Notes under the pieces: generated by a model
The model's database searches: none
What the model was told of the DNA's origin: nothing
The model's input: the letters and a program-made list of their open reading frames with translations, nothing else
From: Zygnema cylindricum
Taxonomy: Eukaryota; Streptophyta; Zygnematophyceae; Zygnematales; Zygnemataceae
Direction: 5' to 3'
DNA: 14,675 nucleotides
NCBI GenBank assembly: GCA_037447655.1
Contig: JBBHKE010002827.1
Location: forward strand, 52,954-67,628
Position numbers and translations under genes: made by a program
Part shown: positions 1 through 7,554 of the stretch, one piece after another
How the letters are laid out: each line of letters opens with the position of its first letter
Numbering within the stretch: position 1 is the first letter of the stretch

Positions 1-322
1 AAATTATCAAACTATATAGTACGTAATACTACTGCTAGACCTAACGGCTAAGGCTACCGGCTATTTCCTGTCTGCCGGCCGGTAGGTACAGGGTTCAAAT
101 CCTGCCGCCGGCGCATACCTTTTAAATAAATAAATAAACCCTAATATAAAATTCCCGTAAACCTCAGGATAGCCAAGGTAGCCATGGCTCTAGCTTCCTC
201 TCCAACTTCTCAGTGACTGCGACAAGTTTGAGAGTTGGAGAGAGAAGTTAGAGATAGACTGCCTCGACTTCTATATTTCTTTTCATACCTAGAAAATACT
301 AATAAAACCATTAGTTTCTACA
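1..322 (-). mobile_element. Copia LTR fragment (5' end of a minus-oriented LTR)
   Basis: This stretch matches the first 320 or so bases, in element sense, of the LTRs at 3624-4664 and 9019-10060, with roughly 5% visible differences. It ends at 321-322 with the same terminal sequence (minus strand TGTAGAAACTAATGG). The rest of the LTR and its element lie left of the window. No purine-rich tract adjoins the end at 323, so it is the outer end of a 5' LTR or a solo LTR, not a 3' LTR. It carries the antisense tRNA-like unit described separately. Confidence 0.85.
34..123 (+). other. tRNA-like pol III unit inside the LTR (antisense to the element)
   Basis: Positions 92-102 read GGTTCAAATCC, a full match to the box B consensus. 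TTTT, a pol III terminator, follows at 120-123. About 55 bases upstream, 36-51 resembles a box A/D-loop (TAGACCTAACGGCTAAGG) only loosely. No acceptor stem can be drawn, so this is at best a degenerate tRNA relic or pol III promoter. The same unit recurs at the same place in every LTR here (4373-4462, 9768-9857, 3341-3429, 11580-11656). Confidence 0.4.
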
Positions 323-1134
323 ATTTGATTTAGTACGGAGTACAGTATGGGGACGGAACGGATACCACGCATTTGTTTCGATAGCGAAACAAATACCGCG
401 CTCCGAATTTCAGCGGCTAGGATTATGGTCGGTTTTGATCGGACGGCCACAATAGGCGCCACGATCACGGAAGAGGTACTTTTGGCCTTTTATGGTCTTT
501 GCCAAGTGAGATGACACGTGGCGTGATAACATTGGATTACGGGAACTCCGGAGATTATAGGAACAAATCCTGATTTGACACGTGTCGACATTTTGGCAAT
601 GTTGTACAATGGCCGTACAAAAAGTGTATCGGCACCTGTACTTTTCTGTACGACACATTAATTTGATTGGTGTCGTACTTTAGTAGATACAGTATTTTAA
701 GGGGAATAGGACTTAGAAAATTTTGGGTAGGTAGCTGCCTCTCCCAAAGAGCACCTTGTATAAATAGAAAACTTTGGCCAGCCATAACTATCAATTTACT
801 TGACCATTTTTAGTGATTCTTTTTGCTGCGGACTCGGGGGAGTCCCAGCTACACAAGAGTGTAGTCGGTGAGAATTTTTGTCTGGCAAAGTGGCTACATT
901 TATAAGGAAAAGTCAAAGTGGGTGAATGTGTCCAAATCTCATATTCTAACTTTGCATTCTGTTGTGGAATTGAGCACACAGAAAGTGTTGTTTCACACGC
1001 GTGAATCTATATTGGGATTATGACTGTCAAAGGGTTAGTCATTTGGGTTTATATCAAGTTAGGAGTCGACACTATCTAGATTTGCTTCTTTGGAACTGCC
1101 TACTCTGAGGGCCAATGGAGGTCTCAAAGTTTCA
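323..1134 (+). mobile_element. Copia LTR, plus orientation, 5' part missing
   Basis: This aligns in order with the plus-oriented LTR at 3490-3623 plus 10061-10632: shared landmarks are the CGCGC/ATTTGTTTCG block, GACGGCC, ACACGTGGCG, the GATTGGT box, TTCTTTTTGCT and the end block TATGGAGGTCTCA-like sequence at 1111-1125. It ends TTTCA at 1130-1134, as the other plus LTR does at 10632. No primer-binding site follows, so it is a 3' or solo LTR. Its left part has been split away by the minus-oriented LTR that ends at 322. It cuts the gag-protease remnant that begins at 1135. Confidence 0.8.
665..768 (+). promoter_or_regulatory. LTR promoter: ATTGG (CCAAT) box and TATA box
   Basis: TATAAATAGA at 759-768 is a textbook plant-type TATA box. 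GATTGGT at 665-671 is an inverted CCAAT box about 90 bases upstream. The GATTGG box is conserved in the other LTRs (near 10312, 12066 and, inverted, near 3939 and 9334), while the TATA element is clear only in this copy. Transcription would run rightward; the start would lie near 790-800. Confidence 0.5.
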
Positions 1135-2706
1135 CACATGCCCCAACCGCTTCTGCCAAATCATCAAGTTTTGAACACCAACATAATAAGCATTCTTCTT
1201 TTCATTCCTCAAGTTAAGCCTAAACATTCCTTGGCTACCCTTATCTGGCGTGAAGTAGACTTCATCCCCATACTTGGCTGTAAAGACTCCCTTTCTAGTC
1301 AAGGTATCAAACTCTTTGTCATCTAACATAGACGTAGAGACAAGATTTTTGCTCAGCTGAGGAATGAAGAGTCCATCTGAGAAAGTGAGTGTAGTAGTCT
1401 TACGCGTCACAAAGACTTTCAGATCTACCGGCCCCACTAGATTTGTAGTAACCACTCTCCTATCCCCATACTCTATCTCATCAGTAGGGATCTTTCTTAG
1501 CTCACTAAAGAGGTGCTTATCACGACACATATGCATGGATGCACATGAGTCGATGATCCATCCTTCTTGTGGAGCTTTCCGAAGTGCTCCTATATTACAC
1601 TTATGTTTCCGAGAATCTCGTTCTTCTCCTGACTCTTGTTTAGAAGAAACTCCCCATCCTCCTCTTCAAAGGACTCGTCTTTGGTCTCTCCTTTGACTTT
1701 TGGGACCACAACTGCCTTCTTCTTCCCTCCGAAAGAACCCCCTCCATGGTTCTCTTGGAGCCTTAGCTCTGACAGCTTGACCCAATCCGCTATGAAGTGT
1801 CCCGGCTTTTTGCAAAAGTGACAAAGACCCTTTAGAGGCCTCGGTCCTCCAAATTGATCTCTCTCTCCTTTGTACGGTTTCTTTGGATCCTTCTCCCATC
1901 AATTTCGTCCTACATCTTGAGCTTGGATGCTCTTTCCCCCTCTTGTAATCTCAATTGTGTTCTCTTGCACAAGTATCATCCGAACCACTATATTCCACTT
2001 CCATGAACTGTCAATCATTTCCTGTACTTGGTACATTATGAATTCATACTCATCGGGTAACTTCATGATGAGAGTGTTGACTTTCATCTTCATTGTACCT
2101 GTCCACCCGGCACTCTCCATCTTCATATACAAACAAAAAAGATCATTACAATAGTCTAACATCTTTCCCCATTTGTAAGTATAAATTCCTAACTTTTGTT
2201 CTCCCAGTTGGAGCTCCTAAATAGTACAACCTCTATAGATTTCCACCAAACTCACCCACAACTCCTCGGCCTTGTGAATGTGAAGATGACGGGTTGCCAA
2301 AGCATGAGTGAGGTGTCTTAGAATGAAGTGTTTGGTAGTCATGTTGATGTCTTCCCACGTTTGGGTGTCGTTCTCCGCGGACTTCACAGTTGTCGCTTCG
2401 GGTGCCGTGGTAATAGGAGCAATAGGAGTAAGAGGCATCTGCTTCTCTTTCCCCTTTTCGGACACACTGCTGTCCCCATTATTTGCTTCCATTGCAGTTG
2501 CAGATGTTGCTGCAGAAAAGCCTTATTCCACCAAACCCTGGTGAAGTTTGTTGAGGTGGACGTTTCCCTTGTCCACTAACAATACCCCTTTATCGTTTTT
2601 CACACAAAGCTCCCATCATCATGGCTTCTTAATAAATGAACCCAGATCCATTGAAAGTGGGTGCCCTAGAGGGTGGGCCCATAACCTGCAATTTTGTGTC
2701 CTCTAT
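1135..2706 (-). pseudogene. Decayed Copia gag-protease fragment, minus strand
   Basis: Read on the minus strand, pieces of one Gag-protease polyprotein follow in order: an N-terminal block with VMGPPSR near 2675-2695, a Gag core with the conserved LRHLTHALA and MKLPDEYEF (around 2300 and 2060), a zinc knuckle CHFCKKPGHFIADW near 1800-1840 whose last Cys is now Trp, then a protease with DSCAS near 1545 (normally DSGAS; the catalytic Asp is kept, the Gly is Cys), and the start of the GAG_pre-integrase block ending KRLGHV at 1135. In-frame stops interrupt it many times (for example TAG after the CTI at about 2218, TGA near 1905). The Gag start codon is ATA instead of ATG at 2704-2706. The left end is cut by the plus-oriented LTR, which supplies its stop codon. 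It is about 96% identical to the plus copy at 12705-12835 over the 131 bases I compared. It cannot be functional. Confidence 0.85.
2671..2686 (-). other. Primer-binding site, half-tRNA type (decayed copy)
   Basis: Plus-strand GGGTGGGCCCATAACC touches the LTR edge (TG at 2687), exactly as at 9003-9018 in the intact element. It matches the anticodon arm of initiator tRNA-Met. Confidence 0.7.
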
Positions 2707-2746
2707 TAGACTATAGAATTCAGGAATATAAGAATTGTGTGAAGGT
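2687..2746 (-). mobile_element. Stub of the 5' LTR of the decayed minus copy
   Basis: About 55 bases match the inner end of the plus LTR at 12316-12370 in inverse orientation (shared block around ACTATAGAATT). Then the match stops and a GT-rich tract takes over, so roughly 900 bp of this LTR are missing. Confidence 0.65.
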
Positions 2747-3143
2747 GTGGGAGTGTGGGTGTGCGGGTGTTTGTCTGTGTGTATGTACGTGTGTGTGTAC
2801 ATGTGTACACGTGTGCGCGTGCGTATGTACGGGTGTATGCGTGCTCGTGTGTGCTTGTACGCGTGCGTGTGTGCGAGTGTACGTGTGCGCGGTTGCGCGT
2901 GTGCGCGTTTAGGTGTGCGCGTGTACGCGTGCGCGTGTATGTGTGTGCGTGTACGTGTGCGCATGTGCGCGTGTACAGGTGTGCGCGTGTACGTGTGTCC
3001 GTGTACATGTGTCCGTGTACATGTGTCTGTGTGCGCTTGTTCGTGTGTCCGTGTGTGCGTGTCTGTGTGTGCGTGTTCGTGTGGGTGCGTGTGCGTGTGG
3101 GTGCGTGCGTGTGCGTGTGTGTGTGGGTTTGTGTGGGTTTGTG
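2735..3143 (+). repeat. GT-rich simple-sequence tract
   Basis: About 400 bases of interrupted (GT)n with frequent GTGTGC, GTACGTGT and GCGT variants. Its alternating purine-pyrimidine makeup is compatible with Z-DNA. All frames are open by composition only. The tract continues at 10638-10832 and 11340-11386, having been split by later insertions. Confidence 0.95.
3139..3143. repeat. Target-site duplication of the solo LTR, left copy (TTGTG)
   Basis: TTGTG precedes the LTR start (TGAGAAATTAATGG at 3144) and recurs at 10633-10637 after its end (TTTCA, 10632). This pairing joins the two LTR halves across the 6.4-kb insertion. Confidence 0.8.
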
Positions 3144-3340
3144 TGAGAAATTAATGGTTTTTAAGTATTTTCTAGGTCTGAATAGAAATAAAGAAGCCGA
3201 GGCAGTCTACCTCTAACTTCTCTCTCCAACTCTCAAACTTGTCGCAGTCACTGAGAAATTGGAGAGGAAGCTAGAGCCATGGCTACCTAGGCTATCCTGA
3301 GGTTTACGGGAAATTTATATTAGTCAAGGGATTAATTACT

Positions 3341-3429
3341 AAAAGGTATGTGCCGGCGACAGGATTTGATCCTGGTACCTGCCGGCCGTCAGAGAGTAGA
3401 TAGCCGGTAGCCTTAGCCGTTAAGTCTAG
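3341..3429 (-). other. tRNA-like pol III unit inside the solo LTR (antisense)
   Basis: On the minus strand, GGATCAAATCC (3362-3372, box B with one mismatch) is followed by TTTT at 3341-3344. The upstream block TAACGGCTAAGGCTACCGGC is shared with the other LTRs. Confidence 0.35.
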
Positions 3430-3618
3430 AAGTAGTCTTACATAGTATATAGTACGATAATGATTTAAACATGTACACGTAGGATAAATCATTTAACTAT
3501 AACTGTTAACGGGATACATAGATATGGTAGTGTAAAAGTACGAATTGCGGTACGGATAAGAAATCAATACCGCGCATTGATTTCGTAAGGGAAACAAATA
3601 CCGCGCATGTATTTATTA

Positions 3619-3623
3619 CGGCT
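3619..3623. repeat. Target-site duplication of the full-length element, left copy (CGGCT)
   Basis: CGGCT here and at 10061-10065 directly flank the TG...CA ends of the element. Five bases is the usual length for Ty1/Copia integration. Confidence 0.93.
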
Positions 3624-4372
3624 TGTAACTCTGAGACCTCCATAAGTCCTCAGAGTGGACAGCTTCCAAGAAGCCTCTAGGATAATCCTGACCCCTTTGT
3701 GTTTAAGCAAAAATAACTGCCACCCTGGCAGACAAAAATGCTGACCAACTTCACCCCTGTGAAGACAAGACTCCCCTGAGTCGATAGCAAAAAGAATCTT
3801 TGAATTTGCTCCCCTGAGCAGTAAGTTATGGGGGGTCAAAGTTGACCTTTTGTACAGAAGCTCTCTGGGAGAGGGGGTCCTATCTTCTAATTTTTCTAAG
3901 TCCTATCTCTCTCACAGACTCTATCTACTGATGTACGGAACCAATCAGAATTGAGTTCCGTACGTAAAAGTACAGCCGCCGGTGTACTTTATGTACGGAC
4001 ATTGTACGACATGGCCAAAATGTCGACACATGTCAAATCCGGATTCGGTGCCATGATCTCCGGAGATTCTACGATCCAACGGAATTTCGCCACGCGTCAT
4101 CCGATGTGGCGATGGCCACAAACCGCCGAAATCTTCCTCCGTGATCGCGGCGCTAATCCCGGCCGTCCGATTAAATTCAGATTTAATCGTGGCCGTAATA
4201 AATACATGCGCGGTATTTATTTCACTTCCGAAACAAATGCGCGGTATTGATTCGTAATCCGTACTGTCATTCGTACCGGATCTATGCATCCCGTAAATCG
4301 TAACAGTTAAATGAATTATCGTACGTATTCTAATTTATATAATTATCAAACTATATATCACGTAATACTACT

Positions 4373-4462
4373 GCTAGATCTAACGGCTAAGGCTACCGGC
4401 TATTTCCTGTCTGCCGGCCGGTAGGTACAAGGATCAAATCCTGCCGCCGGCACATTCCTTTT
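4373..4462 (+). other. tRNA-like pol III unit in the 3' LTR (antisense)
   Basis: GGATCAAATCC at 4431-4441 (box B with one mismatch) is followed by TTTT at 4459-4462. The same unit is at 9768-9857. It lies about 200-290 bases from the LTR start in element sense, on the opposite strand. Confidence 0.35.
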
Positions 4463-4535
4463 AAATAAATAAATAAACCCTAGTATAAAATTCCCGTAAA
4501 CCTCAGGATAGCCAAGGTAGCCATGGCTCTAGCTC

Positions 4536-4580
4536 CTCTCCAATTTCTCAGTGACTGCGACAAGTTTGAGATTTGGAGAG
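4536..4580. other. Conserved hairpin in the LTR
   Basis: CTCTCCAATTTCTCA (4536-4550) pairs with TGAGATTTGGAGAG (4567-4580), one base bulged and one mismatch, around a 16-base loop containing GTGACTGCGACAAG. The same structure is at 9932-9976, near 208-242 and, inverted, near 3220-3265. The loop is kept even in the distant LTR at 11490-11515. Confidence 0.5.
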
Positions 4581-4664
4581 AGAAGTTAGAGGTAGACTGC
4601 CTCGGCTTCTTTCTATATTTCTATTTAGACCTAGAAAATACTAATAAAACCATTAGTTTCTACA

Positions 4665-4675
4665 CTCCCCTTATT
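4665..4675 (-). other. Polypurine tract
   Basis: Minus strand AATAAGGGGAG touches the 3' LTR (TGTAG...). It is the expected primer for plus-strand DNA synthesis and lies only two bases after the pol stop codon (4678-4680). Confidence 0.85.
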
Positions 4676-4677
4676 TT

Positions 4678-7554
4678 CTAGTCAATCTTTAATTTCAGAC
4701 CACACTTCTCCCTGCAAAAAATTAGCTTAGGGGAAGGCACAGGTTTGGTCATCATATCTGCTACCATCTCACTATCTGGTCTGTACTCTAAACTGATTAT
4801 TTTGTTTTCTACTTTCTCTCTAACAAAACTGAGTCTGATGTCCATGTGTTTGGCTTTAAAATGGTGTTTAGGATTGGCAGAGATAGCGATTGCTGCCTGA
4901 TTATCACAAAATATTTTCTGCACACCACTCTTAAGGTGACCAAGCTCACCAAGCAAAGACTTGACCCACATCAATTCTTTTACAGCAGAGCAAGAGGCCA
5001 TATACTCAGCCTCCATGGTGGACTGAGCAATAACCTTTTGCTGTTTGCTACTCCAACAGCAAGCCCCATCACCCACATATAATACATATCCAGAAGTACA
5101 TCTCCTCATCGGAGCATCACCATAACTGGCATCACTCCAAGTAGTGATGTCAGTATTCTCCCCACCCAAATGCAACCATAGATCTCTAGTTCCTACCAAG
5201 TATCTAAGGACTCTCTTAGCTGCCTCCCAATCCTTCTTAGTGGGAGCATTTAGACTTCTACTCAGCACTCCTACAGCTGCAGCTAAATCCGGCCGGGTAC
5301 AATTCATAAAATAGATTAGACTTCCCACTACTTGCCTGTAAGGAATAGTCTGCATGAACTTCTGTTCATCATGAGATAATTCCTCGTCTAAGACTATGAC
5401 TCCTTCTTCCTCACTCCCCTCACTTCCCTTCTTCAACTCCATTGGAGTTGTACAACTATTAGCTTTATCCATTTGAAATTTTTCAAGCATGTTCCCTATT
5501 GCTTCTTTTTGAGTCAATCTTATAATTTTCCTTTTTCGGTCTCTCTCTACTTGAATTCCCAAAATATATCTTGCTTCTCCCATATCCTTCATTTCAAATC
5601 TCCCCTTAAGATCGGTTTTCAGTTTGTTAATTTTTTCCATTGATTTACTTAATACAAGCAAATCATCAACATAAATTGCAATAAATATCAAACCTTCCTC
5701 ATCTTCGAAAACATAGATTGAGTGATCTGAGCTGATCCGAATATATCCCAGACCGGTAAGAAACTCATCAAGCTTCTTATTCCATTGTCGAGGTGCCTGT
5801 TTCAAACCATAAAGAGATTTAATCAGCCGGCATACCTTACTCTCCTCTCCTTCTTCCACAAACCCTTCGGGTTGTCGCATGAAGATCTCCTCTTCCAATT
5901 CTCCATGCAAAAAGGCTGTTTTTATGTCCATCTGGTGCACTTCCATGTCTTCCGCCGCCGCTAAACTGAGAAGTATGCGGACGGAGGGAAATCTGACCAC
6001 CGGAGCAAAGGTTTCCTCGTAGTCAATTCCTTCCTTTTGTGTAAATCCCTTTGCCACTAATCTGGCCTTGTAGCGCTCGATTGTGTTATCTGGGTTCAGT
6101 TTTAGTTTGAAAACCCACTTACAACCGATTGGTTTTCGGTTAGGTGGACAGTCCACCAGCTCCCAAGTATCGGCTGCCATGATTGAAGCCATCTCCTCAT
6201 TGATGGCTGTCTTCCACCGGTTTCTTTCTGGACAAGTCATCGCCTCTCCATAAGTTTGAGGTTCATCTTGATGAGATAGTTTAGTTACCTTGTTATTAAC
6301 CTGTTTTTCTTGCAGTCTTTTGCTACTTCTCCTCCCCCCCTCAAAATCTGAGGCCGGAATAGATGGTTCTCGTGGATTCTTTCGAACAAACTCGACTTCT
6401 CCCCTATCCCTTGATTCCGAATCAATTTCCACCACGTCTTCCGCTTCGAGTAGAGTTGTCACTGGAGTTTCCACAGCCGGGTCCTTTTCGGTCTGATTTG
6501 TACCTGCAAGAATGTCATCTTCTCTAAAACCTGGATAGTTAGGAAGCTCAAAGTCATCGGAATTTTCTGACTCAAATCTGATTTTTACTGACTTCGTATA
6601 TTTGAAGGGATCTACAGACTTTCCTTCATCCATAACTACTAGATGCTTTACTAAGATTATATCTTCCCTTTTTAGATCATAAACTCTATATCCTTTAACA
6701 TCTTCATCATATCCTAATAAGTATCCTGGTTTTCCTTTAGGATCTAGCTTCCAATTTGACCGATCAGTATCTAGACTGAACACTTGACTGCCGAAAACCT
6801 TTAAGTGAGATATGTCTGGTTTCCGGCCTGTCCATCTCTCATAAGGTGTTTGATCTTTTATAGCTGAAGTAAGAACTCTATTCTTGAGGTAATTAGCACA
6901 GTTCATTGCTTCTGCCCAAAACCTTTTCCCTATCCTTTTATCTGACAACATACTTCTAGCACTATCACTTAGTGTTCTATTTAACCTCTCGGCTACCCCA
7001 TTCTGTTCAGGATTTTCTGGAACTGTCTTTTGGTGTTGAACCCCATCTTCCCTCAGAAAATCCTCAAACTGGTTAGAAGTATACTCTCCACCATTGTCAC
7101 TCCTTACTCTCTTGATTGGAGTTTCATGGAGTTTTTCGCTCCATGCTTTATATTGTCTAAAACAATCCTCAGCTTCGGACTTGTTTTTCAAAAAATATAC
7201 CCGGAAATACCGAGACCAATCATCAGTTATAGTCATCATAAATCTCTTCCCCCCCGGTGAGGGCACTTTAGCCGGTCCCCAAATATCTGTGTGTACTAGA
7301 TCTAGAATTTTTTCTCCCTTATAGGTGGCTGACTTAGGAAAGGGTAATCTGTGTGCTTTACCTTGAGCACATCCACTACAATCACTTATATCATCACTCT
7401 CACTGAACTGAATCCCTTCCACCACTCCCATCTTTTTCATCTCTCTTAACTTATCTAGATTCACATGCCCAAGCCTCTTATGCCACATCATAATATCATG
7501 AACACCAGCATAATAAAGTTTCTTCTTTTCATTAGTTAAGATCAGCCTAAACAT
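4678..7554 (-). CDS. pol: Copia integrase - reverse transcriptase - RNase H polyprotein
   Basis: This 958-residue frame holds the enzymes that copy and integrate the element. GAG_pre-integrase zinc motif: H25, H30, C59, C62 (HHCC). Integrase core: D90, D153, E189 with 35 residues between the last two (D,D35E). An acidic, variable linker covers about 310-430. Reverse transcriptase covers about 460-705 with QMDIKTAFLHG (catalytic D543), SLYGLKQAPRQW and YVDD at 628-631. RNase H follows with WSDAS (D808), STMEAEY (E848) and FCDNQ (D884). No stop or gap interrupts these domains. The Met at 7554 is only the first ATG: the frame is open from 7644, just after a TAA at 7645-7647, and overlaps the end of gag-protease by 103 bases in the -1 register. 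It was therefore probably made as part of a Gag-Pol product, not from this Met. The stop lies 13 bases before the 3' LTR. Confidence 0.96.
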   Translation of the reverse strand: MFRLILTNEKKKLYYAGVHDIMMWHKRLGHVNLDKLREMKKMGVVEGIQFSESDDISDCSGCAQGKAHRLPFPKSATYKGEKILDLVHTDIWGPAKVPSPGGKRFMMTITDDWSRYFRVYFLKNKSEAEDCFRQYKAWSEKLHETPIKRVRSDNGGEYTSNQFEDFLREDGVQHQKTVPENPEQNGVAERLNRTLSDSARSMLSDKRIGKRFWAEAMNCANYLKNRVLTSAIKDQTPYERWTGRKPDISHLKVFGSQVFSLDTDRSNWKLDPKGKPGYLLGYDEDVKGYRVYDLKREDIILVKHLVVMDEGKSVDPFKYTKSVKIRFESENSDDFELPNYPGFREDDILAGTNQTEKDPAVETPVTTLLEAEDVVEIDSESRDRGEVEFVRKNPREPSIPASDFEGGRRSSKRLQEKQVNNKVTKLSHQDEPQTYGEAMTCPERNRWKTAINEEMASIMAADTWELVDCPPNRKPIGCKWVFKLKLNPDNTIERYKARLVAKGFTQKEGIDYEETFAPVVRFPSVRILLSLAAAEDMEVHQMDIKTAFLHGELEEEIFMRQPEGFVEEGEESKVCRLIKSLYGLKQAPRQWNKKLDEFLTGLGYIRISSDHSIYVFEDEEGLIFIAIYVDDLLVLSKSMEKINKLKTDLKGRFEMKDMGEARYILGIQVERDRKRKIIRLTQKEAIGNMLEKFQMDKANSCTTPMELKKGSEGSEEEGVIVLDEELSHDEQKFMQTIPYRQVVGSLIYFMNCTRPDLAAAVGVLSRSLNAPTKKDWEAAKRVLRYLVGTRDLWLHLGGENTDITTWSDASYGDAPMRRCTSGYVLYVGDGACCWSSKQQKVIAQSTMEAEYMASCSAVKELMWVKSLLGELGHLKSGVQKIFCDNQAAIAISANPKHHFKAKHMDIRLSFVREKVENKIISLEYRPDSEMVADMMTKPVPSPKLIFCREKCGLKLKID

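Larger units (their letters stand above)
3144..3623 (+). mobile_element. Plus-oriented Copia LTR with solo-LTR structure, first half
   Basis: This corresponds to the inverse of the left LTR from its end at 4664 back to about 4205: TATTTTCTAGGTCTGAATAG at 3166-3185, the hairpin block near 3220-3265, the antisense tRNA-like unit (3341-3429) and the CGCGCATGTATTTATTACGG block at 3602-3620. At 3623 the sequence jumps into the full-length element and resumes at 10061. The two halves together give about 1.05 kb, the normal LTR length for the family. TTGTG flanks both outer ends with no internal region, which is the mark of a solo LTR. Confidence 0.88.
3624..4664 (-). repeat. 3' LTR of the full-length element (1,041 bp)
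   Basis: It is collinear with 9019-10060 at an offset of 5,395 bases. Differences seen: 3739 (T/C), one base near 4146 (G/T), one in the tRNA-like unit (C/T near 4406), one near 4528 (T/C) and a missing T near 4533. Since element sense is minus, this copy is the 3' LTR; the polypurine tract adjoins it at 4665. Confidence 0.96.

Noticed and set aside
2694-3216. Cys/Val-rich and Thr/His/Arg-rich long frames
   Set aside because: They are translations of the GT repeat; openness comes from composition.
3945-4289. 114-residue frame in the LTR (repeated at 9340-9684)
   Set aside because: A chance open frame on the LTR; broken in the older LTR copies and no known motif.
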